Part shown: positions 44,656-51,739 of the stretch, in pieces
Layout: the number at the start of each line of letters is the position of its first letter
Numbering within the stretch: position 1 is the first letter of the stretch
Source of the DNA: RAM1 sp943372515
Lineage (GTDB): Bacteria; Pseudomonadota; Gammaproteobacteria; Burkholderiales; Burkholderiaceae_C
Assembly (NCBI GenBank): GCA_943372515.1
Contig: CALRYY010000007.1
Span: 17,560-81,559, forward strand
Reading direction: 5' to 3'
Length of the DNA stretch: 64,000 bases
Position numbers and translations under genes: made by a program
Notes under the pieces: generated by a model
Told to the model about the DNA's origin: nothing
The model's input: the letters and a program-made list of their open reading frames with translations, nothing else
The model's database searches: none

Positions 44656-46071
44656 TCAGCCCAGGCGCTGGCGGTGCCGCGCGACCTGTGCGCGCACCTG
44701 GGCGGGGGCCGTGCCGCCCAGCGTGTTGCGCGCGTTCAATGACCCGCGCAGGCTCAGGGCCTCGTACACGTCTTTTTCGATGGCCGGATTGAATTCCTTG
44801 AGCACGGTCAGGGGCAGCTCCGACAGGTCCACGTTGTGGGATATCGCGGCCTTCACGGCGTGGGCCACGGTCTCATGTGCGTCACGGAAGGGCAGGCCCT
44901 TTTTGACCAGGTAGTCGGCCAGGTCGGTGGCGGTGGCGTAGCCGCGTAAAGCGGCGCGCTCCATGGCCTCGGGCTTGACGGTGATGCCGCCCACCATCTC
45001 GGCAAAGATGCGCAGCGTGTCTTTCAGCGTGTCCACCGTGTCAAACAGCGGCTCCTTGTCTTCCTGGTTGTCCTTGTTGTAGGCCAGGGGCTGGCCCTTC
45101 ATCAGGGTGATCAGGCCCATCAGGTGGCCCACCACGCGGCCGGTCTTGCCGCGCGCCAGCTCGGGCACGTCGGGGTTTTTCTTCTGCGGCATGATCGAGC
45201 TGCCGGTGGTGAAGCGGTCGGCAATCTGGATGAAGCCGAAGTTCTGGCTCATCCACAAGATCAGCTCTTCGCTGAAGCGGCTGATGTGCACCATGCACAG
45301 GCTGGCCGCGGCGGTGAACTCAATGGCAAAGTCGCGGTCGCTCACGGCGTCCAGGCTGTTCTGGCACACGCAGGGCAGGCCTTGCTCATCGACCATGCCC
45401 AGCGCGGCGGCCACGGCCTCACGGTCCAGCGGGTAGCTGGTGCCGGCCAGCGCGGCGGCGCCCAGCGGCAGGCGGTTGACGCGGCGGCGCACATCGCCCA
45501 GGCGCTCGGCGTCGCGCGCAAACATCTCTACATAGGCCAGCATGTGGTGGCCAAAGCTCACCGGCTGGGCCACCTGCAAATGCGTGAAGCCCGGCAGGAT
45601 GACCTCCACATTTTTGTCGGCAATGTCCACCAGCGCCTTTTGCAGGTCAGCCAGCAGGCCGTCGATCAGGTCGATCTCTGCGCGCAGCCACAGGCGCACG
45701 TCGGTGGCCACCTGGTCGTTGCGGCTGCGCCCGGTGTGCAGCCGCTTGCCCGCGTCGCCCACCAGCTGGGTCAGGCGCGCTTCGATGTTCAGGTGCACGT
45801 CTTCCAGGTCCAGCTTCCATTCAAAAGCGCCCGATTCGATTTCCATCGTGATCTGCGTCATGCCCTTCTGGATGGAGGCCAGGTCGTCTTTGGAGATGAT
45901 GCCCTGCGCGGCCAGCATGCCGGCGTGGGCCAGCGAGCCGGCAATGTCGGCCTGCCACATGCGCTTGTCAAAGAAAACGCTGGAGGTGTAGCGTTTGACC
46001 AGGTCGCTCATGGGCTCTGAAAAGAGCGCGGACCACGCCTCGGATTTTTTGTCGAATTGGTTCTGGGACAT
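44656..46071 (-). CDS. argH: Argininosuccinate lyase
   Basis: 471 aa. Signature GSSIMPQKKNPD with its catalytic Ser, and TGRSRNDQVATD, identify ArgH. It releases fumarate and arginine, the last step of arginine synthesis. ATG 46071 is the family start. It is divergent from the AlgZ-like kinase, the order found around algZ/algR in pseudomonads. Confidence 0.96.
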   Translation of the reverse strand: MSQNQFDKKSEAWSALFSEPMSDLVKRYTSSVFFDKRMWQADIAGSLAHAGMLAAQGIISKDDLASIQKGMTQITMEIESGAFEWKLDLEDVHLNIEARLTQLVGDAGKRLHTGRSRNDQVATDVRLWLRAEIDLIDGLLADLQKALVDIADKNVEVILPGFTHLQVAQPVSFGHHMLAYVEMFARDAERLGDVRRRVNRLPLGAAALAGTSYPLDREAVAAALGMVDEQGLPCVCQNSLDAVSDRDFAIEFTAAASLCMVHISRFSEELILWMSQNFGFIQIADRFTTGSSIMPQKKNPDVPELARGKTGRVVGHLMGLITLMKGQPLAYNKDNQEDKEPLFDTVDTLKDTLRIFAEMVGGITVKPEAMERAALRGYATATDLADYLVKKGLPFRDAHETVAHAVKAAISHNVDLSELPLTVLKEFNPAIEKDVYEALSLRGSLNARNTLGGTAPAQVRAQVARHRQRLG

Positions 46072-46114
46072 GGGTAGGACAATAATCGGGTTCTGACCCC
46101 GATTGCCTTGTTGG

Positions 46115-47155
46115 ATGCAGGACTCGCAAATTTTATCGACCTTCCAGGAGCTGCCCGCAGCCGTGGCGCCGCAGCGGCCTGCGCGCGTGCTGATTTTTGA
46201 CGCCTGCCAGACCGGGGTGATCCTGCGCGCCGTGCTGTTTGTCGAATGTGTGATGGGCGTGGGGGCGATGTTTGGCGCGGTGGGGTTCATGGACTGGCTG
46301 GCGCGCGTGGCCATGCTGACCGGCGGGGCGCTGCCGGGCACGCTGGTGTGGCTGATCGCCGCCTGCAGCGCCAAGAAGCTGCTGGCCCGGCTGCCCAACC
46401 CGGCGCAGTATGTGTGCGGTGTGCTTCTCGGTGTGCTGGCAGGGCTGTATGGCTGTGGCCTGCTGGCGCTGGTGGGCTACCTGGGCGCGGTGCCGTGGGT
46501 GGCGTCGGCCTTTGCCGGTGCGTTGCTGGCCAGCGCACTGGTGGCCGCGCTGGCCTGGCGGGCCAAGGCGCGCACCCCGGCCGACACCACGGCGCGCCTG
46601 ACCGAGCTGCAGGCGCGCATCCGCCCTCACTTTCTGTTCAACACGCTCAACAGCGCCATCGCCCTGGTGCGCGAGGACCCGGCCCGCGCCGAGGCGCTGC
46701 TGGAAGACCTGAGCGACCTGTTTCGCCATGCGCTGGTGGACCAGGGCGAATCGGTCACGCTGGCGCAGGAGATCACCCTGGCCGAGCGCTACCTGGCGAT
46801 TGAGCAGGTGCGCTTTGGCGAGCGGCTGCAGGTCGAATGGGCGCTGGACCCCATGGCGGGCAGCGCCAAACTGCCGCCGCTGCTGCTGCAGCCGCTGGTG
46901 GAAAACGCCGTCAAGCACGGGGTAGAGCCCAGCGCCACCGGCGCGCAGATCCGCATCAGCACGCAGCGCCGGGGCAGCTCGGTGGTCATCAAGGTGACCA
47001 ACACCGTGCCCGGCGGCCAGGGCCGCCCCGGCCATGGCCTGGCGCTGGACAATGTGCGCGACCGCCTGCGGCTGCTGCACGATGTGCAGTCGCAATTCCA
47101 GACGGTTTTGAAAGACGGCGTGTACCAGGCGCGCATTGAAATCCCCTCGGAGTGA
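46115..47155 (+). CDS. LytS/AlgZ-type sensor histidine kinase
   Basis: 346 aa. Four hydrophobic segments in residues 35-150, then the His_kinase domain with phospho-acceptor His172 in IRPHFLFNTLNS and the N-box LVENAVKHGV. No periplasmic sensor domain is seen. ATG 46115 preferred to TTG 46103. Overlaps the response regulator. The position beside argH suggests an AlgZ/FimS equivalent controlling surface or alginate-like traits. Confidence 0.88.
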   Translation: MQDSQILSTFQELPAAVAPQRPARVLIFDACQTGVILRAVLFVECVMGVGAMFGAVGFMDWLARVAMLTGGALPGTLVWLIAACSAKKLLARLPNPAQYVCGVLLGVLAGLYGCGLLALVGYLGAVPWVASAFAGALLASALVAALAWRAKARTPADTTARLTELQARIRPHFLFNTLNSAIALVREDPARAEALLEDLSDLFRHALVDQGESVTLAQEITLAERYLAIEQVRFGERLQVEWALDPMAGSAKLPPLLLQPLVENAVKHGVEPSATGAQIRISTQRRGSSVVIKVTNTVPGGQGRPGHGLALDNVRDRLRLLHDVQSQFQTVLKDGVYQARIEIPSE

Positions 47156-47157
47156 CC

Positions 47158-47898
47158 ATGACGCTCAAGGTGTTGATCGTGGACGACGAAAAGCTGGCGC
47201 GTTCGCGCATGCGCACGCTGCTGGGCGACTGCACGGCACCGGCGGTGCAGGTGGGCGCCGAAGCCGCCAACGCCACCCAGGCCATGCAGCTGATCCAGCA
47301 CGAGCACTTTGACGCCGTGCTGCTGGACGTGCACATGCCCGGCGCCGACGGCATTGCACTGGCCCGCGCGCTGCAGGCGTTGCCCCGGCGGCCGGCTGTG
47401 GTGTTCGTCACGGCCCATGCCGAACATGCCGTGCACGCCTTCGAGATCGAGGCCGTGGACTACCTGACCAAGCCGGTGCGGCTGGAGCGGCTGCAGCTGG
47501 CGCTGCAGAAGGTGCAGCGGCTGGCCGGCGCCAAGCCCGGCGCATCGGCCATGGCCCCGCAGGAGTCGCTGCTGATCCAGGACCGGGGGCGTACCGAACG
47601 CGTCCCGGTGGCCGAGGTGCTTTATTTCAAGGCCGAGCTCAAATACATCACGGTGCGCACCGCCGCGCGCAGTTACATTTTTGACGGCTCGCTCAACGAG
47701 CTGGAAGAGCGCCATGCCGCGCAGTTTTTGCGGGTGCACCGCAACGCGCTGGTGCTGCGCCACGCCATGCGCGCCCTGGAGCGCCACCACGACCCTGAAG
47801 AGGGCGAGGGCTGGGCGGTGCGGCTGAACGGCGTGGACGAGCTGCTGGCCGTGTCGCGCCGCCAGCTGGCTGCGGTGCGCGAAGCGCTGGCCACATAA
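47158..47898 (+). CDS. LytTR-type response regulator (AlgR-like)
   Basis: 246 aa. Receiver domain with phospho-acceptor Asp57 in AVLLDVHMPG and conserved Lys in YLTKPV; the C-terminal LytTR DNA-binding domain includes LYFKAELKYITVRT and FLRVHRNALV. ATG 47158 with GGAG upstream; a GTG overlapping the kinase stop is the alternative. Partner of the kinase just upstream. Confidence 0.9.
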   Translation: MTLKVLIVDDEKLARSRMRTLLGDCTAPAVQVGAEAANATQAMQLIQHEHFDAVLLDVHMPGADGIALARALQALPRRPAVVFVTAHAEHAVHAFEIEAVDYLTKPVRLERLQLALQKVQRLAGAKPGASAMAPQESLLIQDRGRTERVPVAEVLYFKAELKYITVRTAARSYIFDGSLNELEERHAAQFLRVHRNALVLRHAMRALERHHDPEEGEGWAVRLNGVDELLAVSRRQLAAVREALAT

Positions 47899-47925
47899 AA
47901 ACCTGCAGGCGGGGCACAATGCCCG

Positions 47926-49068
47926 ATGCCTGACCAGGACCCCAACCCACCCGCCCAGCGCAACGAACCCGATGCCCCGCAAGTGCTGCTGCACATGCCC
48001 GTGGGCGTGCGCAGCCTGTCGCTGGCGGTGCTTGCGGTGCTGGCCGCGCTGGCTGCCCTGAAATGGGCCAGCGCCGTGCTGATCCCGCTGACGCTGGGCG
48101 TGATGCTCAGCTACGCGGTCACGCCCGCGGTCAACTGGCTGGAGCGCAGGCGTGTGCCGCGCCATGCCGGCGCGGCCGTGGTGCTGATCGCGCTGGTCAT
48201 CAGCGGGGCCGGCACGGTGTATTCACTGGCCGACGACGCGGCACGTGTGATTGATTCATTGCCGCTGGCCGCGCAAAAGCTGCGCGACGCCGTGCGCAAC
48301 CAGCGTGGCCAGCCCAGCGCCCTGGACCAGGTGCAAAAGGCGGCCACCCGCATCGAAGAAGCGGCCGCGCCGCCGCTGGCCACGCGCGGCGTGACGCGCG
48401 TGACGGTGGAAAAGCCGCGCTTTGACATCAAGGACTACCTGGTGGTGGGCACGCTGGGCCTGGCGGGGGCCGTGGGCCAGCTGGTGGTGGTGCTGTTCCT
48501 GGGGTACTTCCTGGCGGCGGCGGGCAATACATTCCGGCGCAAGCTGGTCAAGATCGCGGGGCCGACCCTGACAAAAAAGAAGCTCACCGTGCAGGCGCTG
48601 GACGAAATCTCTGAGCAGGTGCAGCGCTACCTGCTGGTGCAGCTGCTGCTGAGCGTGCTGGTGGGCGTGACCACCGGGCTGGCGTTCTGGGCGCTGGGGG
48701 TGGAATACGCGGCGGTGTGGGGCGCAGCGGCGGCGGTGCTGAACCTGGTGCCCTATGTGGGCTCCATTGCGGTCACCGCAGGCGCGGCGCTGGTGGCGTT
48801 TTTGCAATTTGGCACGCTCAACATGGCACTGGTGGTGGGCGGCGCGTCGCTGCTGATCAATGTGATTGAGGGCAACCTGCTCATGCCCTGGCTGACCAGC
48901 AAGACCAGCAGCATGAGCCCGGTGGTGATCTTTGTGGGCGTGCTGTTCTGGGGCTGGCTGTGGGGCCTGTGGGGCCTGCTGCTGGGCATCCCCATCATGA
49001 TGGCCATCAAGGCCGTGTGCGACCGGGTCGACGACCTCAAGCCGGTGGGTGAGCTGCTGGGGTCGTAG
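47926..49068 (+). CDS. AI-2E-family transporter (PerM-like)
   Basis: 380 aa with about eight hydrophobic segments. ASAVLIPLTLGVMLSYAV near the N-terminus and the C-terminal GSIAVTAGAAL, NVIEGNLLMPWL and WGLWGLLLGIPIM motifs define the family. A hydrophilic insert at about residues 110-165 is as usual. Members are permeases or antiporters; the AI-2 export role applies to only some. 27 bp after the response regulator. Confidence 0.88.
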   Translation: MPDQDPNPPAQRNEPDAPQVLLHMPVGVRSLSLAVLAVLAALAALKWASAVLIPLTLGVMLSYAVTPAVNWLERRRVPRHAGAAVVLIALVISGAGTVYSLADDAARVIDSLPLAAQKLRDAVRNQRGQPSALDQVQKAATRIEEAAAPPLATRGVTRVTVEKPRFDIKDYLVVGTLGLAGAVGQLVVVLFLGYFLAAAGNTFRRKLVKIAGPTLTKKKLTVQALDEISEQVQRYLLVQLLLSVLVGVTTGLAFWALGVEYAAVWGAAAAVLNLVPYVGSIAVTAGAALVAFLQFGTLNMALVVGGASLLINVIEGNLLMPWLTSKTSSMSPVVIFVGVLFWGWLWGLWGLLLGIPIMMAIKAVCDRVDDLKPVGELLGS

Positions 49069-49098
49069 CCCGGGGCTTGTGCACCAGAGCCAGTTGTC

Positions 49099-49119
49099 AT
49101 GCCGGACTTGATCCGGCAT
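49099..49119. repeat. REP-like palindrome
   Basis: ATGCCGGA and TCCGGCAT arms around CTTGA, 30 bp downstream of the transporter stop. This is a widespread extragenic palindrome type in proteobacteria and could also act as a terminator stem. Confidence 0.6.
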
Positions 49120-49155
49120 CCATAGCGGCACGCCAACCTGGATCCCGCATCGCGC

Positions 49156-49389
49156 GCAAGGCTGTGGGTGGGGCCGTCGGCGCTTCACTTTGGCGCCCCT
49201 TCGCTGCGCTGCGGGGTCCCCTGCGCTCCTCGTAATCGAGGGGACGCTACGGGTCGATTTGTGCGATGGGCGCTGAACGCGCCATCGCAAAAATCGCTCC
49301 TTCGCTTGTCCGCTGGCGCGGACCGACCCTCGATTCTTGCGGTGCTCGGCGCCAAAGAGGCGCGCCGCCGGCCCCACCCACAGCCTTGC
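49156..49389. repeat. Long-inverted-repeat element, copy 1 (234 bp)
   Basis: Imperfect 42-bp terminal arms (49156-49197 and 49348-49389), starting GCAAGGCTGTGGGTGGGG and ending with its complement. The interior has short palindromes and no ORF with recognisable function. Same architecture as 63673-63903 and partial copies at 51591 and 63983. A non-coding mobile-element-like family. Confidence 0.65.
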
Positions 49390-49658
49390 AGCCGGCAGGG
49401 TTGGTGCGCCAACGGTGGTCTCCGACAATGCTTGTGCGGGGCCAGAGGGGCAGGACTGACCTCTACCCCAAGCAAGTGCCGCCGCCCTGAGATTGGGGGA
49501 CGCCTGCTATCGACCGGTTGGCACTGGCTGGCTATAGTGGCGCGCAGGGGCAGATTCAAGGAGGCGGTATGGCGGCGGTTTTGCTGAAATTGTTATACCA
49601 GTGCATGCACACAGTTAATTGCTGCAAGTCGTTGATATCTATAGACTTTACGTATTTT

Positions 49659-49729
49659 TGCGGGCCATGTTATTCCGCACGTCGCCACGTTATTCCGCAG
49701 TTTTGCGGGATATATCAAAATTAGCCCTC
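49659..49729 (+). other. Repeat-containing leader of the cassette-like array (attI-like?)
   Basis: Two direct repeats GTTATTCCGCA (49669-49679, 49689-49699) spaced 20 bp, each part of TGCGG/CCGCA inverted pairs, then TTAGCC six bases before the first ATG. Direct repeats next to a TTRRRY-like core are how integron attI sites look, but similarity to a known attI is not established. The sequence from 49390 to 49658 shows nothing recognisable. Confidence 0.35.
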
Positions 49730-50029
49730 ATGGAATCGAAGCATCTTGCGTTCCTCGCTCTTGCTGCATTCGCGGTGACTGTGTACGCATTGGATCGGCG
49801 GACGCACCGGAGGGCAAAGGACGCTCGCACCTCGTGGAACTGCATCCGCTGTGGGGTGCCGCTGGGCCCGATGGGATCCACGAGTATCCGAGTCGCAGGG
49901 GCTGAACTCGCGACTACGGCGCGAGCTTGTGCCCGTTGCGCCGGCCGAGACCGGCGCATTTGGTGGGCTACCATCGGATTAATCATGCTTGCCGTGGCTG
50001 TTACTGCCTTTCTCACATGGTCACGCTGA
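49730..50029 (+). CDS. Cassette ORF 1, small membrane protein of unknown function
   Basis: 99 aa. N-terminal hydrophobic segment (residues about 5-21), a central CIRCG ... CARCAG pair that could bind zinc, and a C-terminal hydrophobic segment (about 78-96). No family recognised. The ATG comes a few bases after a TTAGCC core-like sequence, and its TGA directly abuts the first attC-like spacer, the compact layout of a gene cassette. Confidence 0.6.
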   Translation: MESKHLAFLALAAFAVTVYALDRRTHRRAKDARTSWNCIRCGVPLGPMGSTSIRVAGAELATTARACARCAGRDRRIWWATIGLIMLAVAVTAFLTWSR

Positions 50030-50090
50030 GGGCTAACAAGTCGGCCCAGAGGCGACGGCCTTCGGCCGCGCCTGGCCTCCAACGCTATCC
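50030..50090 (+). repeat. attC-like spacer a
   Basis: 61 bp directly after a stop codon. Opens GGGCTAACAAG, closes CCAACGCTATCC, with a nested hairpin (GGCG/CGCC outside CGGCC-TTC-GGCCG). Bounds and layout fit an integron attC; the right core deviates from GTTRRRY. Confidence 0.5.
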
Positions 50091-50093
50091 CTC

Positions 50094-50585
50094 ATGAAAC
50101 GAGCGTTTCAAGTTTTTGGTGGTGTTGTGCCGGCCATCGTGGCGCTGGCGATCTTTGCGCTTGCCCTGCTCGCGGCTACATCGACACAACATACGCTGCG
50201 TGCGCACGAGCGCGAGCATCTCGTGGCAGCGGTGAAATTCGTAGGGCACCGGCAGTTGGCGACCGGCGCCGTCCCTGAGAGCTCGGAGTTTGAGGTCTGG
50301 ACGCGAGAGATGGACGCGAAAGGATTTCGGTTTGAAGGAAACGGATTTGCCATAGGCAATCGTTGCGGTAGCCGCGCCGGCGAATTCTGCATTTACTTCT
50401 CTACAGGGGATGGCTTCGTGACGTATAAATCCTGGCAATCGTCCATGGAGAAGGTGGCCTTCGATGACTCGCCACTTCCCTTGGCGTTCGGCTTGTTCGC
50501 TGCAGCGCTGGCTGTGGCTGTGCTCGCTAAGGTGCTACTCACCTCAAGATGGCTGGATCCAAGGCGGCTCAAGGAGGTCGCTTGA
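50094..50585 (+). CDS. Cassette ORF 2, membrane protein of unknown function
   Basis: 163 aa. Hydrophobic segments at about 8-27 and 129-148 enclose a soluble middle (TREMDAKGFRFEGNGFAIGN, with CGSRAGEFCIYF). No family recognised. It begins three bases after attC-like spacer a and ends at spacer b, as a cassette would. Confidence 0.6.
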   Translation: MKRAFQVFGGVVPAIVALAIFALALLAATSTQHTLRAHEREHLVAAVKFVGHRQLATGAVPESSEFEVWTREMDAKGFRFEGNGFAIGNRCGSRAGEFCIYFSTGDGFVTYKSWQSSMEKVAFDDSPLPLAFGLFAAALAVAVLAKVLLTSRWLDPRRLKEVA

Positions 50586-50672
50586 GGGGAAACTTGTCAA
50601 TCGACGCGGACCCACAACAGCAGGAGGCGGCTTCGCCGCGCATGTTGGGGGGCCGGTCATTTTTACGTAAGA
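50586..50672 (+). repeat. attC-like spacer b
   Basis: 87 bp directly after a stop codon. It opens AAACTTGTCAATCGACG and closes GGCCGGTCATTTTTACGTAAG, both closely matching spacer c. The inner stem is CAACA/TGTTG around GCGGC-TTC-GCCGC. Confidence 0.5.
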
Positions 50673-50677
50673 ACTCA

Positions 50678-51046
50678 GTGTACGAGCCCTTTAAGTACGA
50701 GCGCCTTATCGAGAAAACCTCGAGGGGCCCGCTATCCCCAAAGGTGGGGCATCCTCTTTTCGCTGCTCTGATTGTGGTTGCCTTGTTGGCGAAAAGCGTG
50801 CTGGGAGCAGAATATGCTGGTCTCGCCTTGCTGCTGTTGCTTTTCGTGTATCCGTACTATCTGGTGCAACTTCTTATGCGCTCACAAATGCAAAAGCATC
50901 TGGCGTTCGCACGAGAGGCTGGAGTATGGCCGAGCTATGTTCCCTCAAATATGCGAGGCTGGGCTGCCGTGTATATCGGGGGCTTCTTTGCTACTGGCGC
51001 GGTTGTGGTCGGTGCCGACAAGCTCTTGGTTGCATGGGTGGCCTGA
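50678..51046 (+). CDS. Cassette ORF 3, membrane protein of unknown function
   Basis: 122 aa from a GTG at 50678; an earlier in-frame ATG at 50549 would translate through spacer b and is rejected. Two or three hydrophobic segments (LFAALIVVALLAKSVLG, then LALLLLLFVYPYYLVQLLM, and a C-terminal one). No family recognised. Stop abuts spacer c. Confidence 0.55.
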   Translation: MYEPFKYERLIEKTSRGPLSPKVGHPLFAALIVVALLAKSVLGAEYAGLALLLLLFVYPYYLVQLLMRSQMQKHLAFAREAGVWPSYVPSNMRGWAAVYIGGFFATGAVVVGADKLLVAWVA

Positions 51047-51104
51047 GTTCTGACTTGCCATTCGACCTGACCGCCTTCGGCGGCCGGTCACTTCAACGTC
51101 AACT
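51047..51104 (+). repeat. attC-like spacer c
   Basis: 58 bp directly after a stop codon. It opens TCTGACTTGCCATTCGACC and closes GGCCGGTCACTTCAACGTC; the end TGACTTG pairs with CAA-C-GTCA leaving one bulged base, as in folded attC sites. Inner stem GCC-TTCG-GC. Confidence 0.55.
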
Positions 51105-51107
51105 CTT

Positions 51108-51578
51108 ATGAATCGGCCTCTGTATGTCTTGGCTGCGCTGTTGAGCGTTTTGTTAGTGGCGTTCGTGGTAGTGGGTGAAAAGCGCTATGGCGAGCGCGTT
51201 GCTCGCTCCCAAACCATGTTTGCTGAAGCTTCTGCGCTTGAGGCGCGCGGAGACTTCCGAAACGCTTACCGTCGATACAGCACATTGTGCGAAGGCGGAA
51301 TGGAGATTAAGCGAGTGGACGTGCCAGTCGGTGCGTGTGAAGGAGCCGAACGGCTTAGCCGAAGCGTCGAGACGGCGTATGAGCACGCCATGCGCGCCGT
51401 CGACAGCTATCGTTCGAGACATGGACGCTACCCAGCAACGCTTGCGGACGTTGCCAGTGACATTCCAGCCGAATCCCAAACCGCGTTTGGAGGATTCAGA
51501 TACGTACGAACTGGCGACGAGAAGGCTGAAATCGTCACTGGGTTGTATGGTTCCATGTCTTTCTCTCTGCACCGATGA
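51108..51578 (+). CDS. Cassette ORF 4, predicted anchored protein of unknown function
   Basis: 156 aa. One N-terminal hydrophobic anchor (LYVLAALLSVLLVAFVVVG), then a helical soluble part (EASALEARGDFRNAYRRYST) and a segment SYRSRHGRYPATLADV reminiscent of minor pilin-like proteins, but no firm match. ATG four bases after spacer c. Confidence 0.6.
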   Translation: MNRPLYVLAALLSVLLVAFVVVGEKRYGERVARSQTMFAEASALEARGDFRNAYRRYSTLCEGGMEIKRVDVPVGACEGAERLSRSVETAYEHAMRAVDSYRSRHGRYPATLADVASDIPAESQTAFGGFRYVRTGDEKAEIVTGLYGSMSFSLHR

Positions 51579-51590
51579 GGGTTAACGGAG
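51579..51590 (+). repeat. Cut attC-like start d
   Basis: GGGTTAACGGAG directly follows the ORF 4 stop, like the start of spacer a, and is then interrupted by the inverted-repeat element. Suggests the array was truncated here. Confidence 0.3.
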
Positions 51591-51679
51591 GAATCGAGGG
51601 TCGGTCCGCGCCAGCGGACAAGCGAAGGGGCGCCAAAGTGAAGCGCCGACGGCCCCACCCCCGGCCTTGCGCGCGATGC
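51591..51679 (-). repeat. Long-inverted-repeat element, internally deleted copy
   Basis: On the minus strand it reads as the left end of copy 1 (from GCATCGCGCGCAAGG through TTTGGCGCCCCTTCGCT) joined directly to its right interior (TGTCCGCTGGCGCGGACC). The junction falls at a CTTCGCT sequence that occurs at both corresponding places in copy 1, so about 105 bp were lost between short direct repeats. Confidence 0.6.
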
Positions 51680-51739
51680 AGCATCGCATTTCTGCGAGCG
51701 CACCCGGGTTCCGGCTGATCGAGTCGCCGGGTGACCGCA

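Noticed and set aside
50549..50677. Upstream ATG extension of cassette ORF 3
   Set aside because: It would translate the attC-like spacer b and overlap ORF 2; the spacer matches spacer c at the DNA level, which marks it as non-coding.
51698..51735. Hairpin after ndvB (CACCCGG ... CCGGGTG) as a terminator
   Set aside because: Stem is interrupted and no T-run follows on the minus strand, so it is not called.
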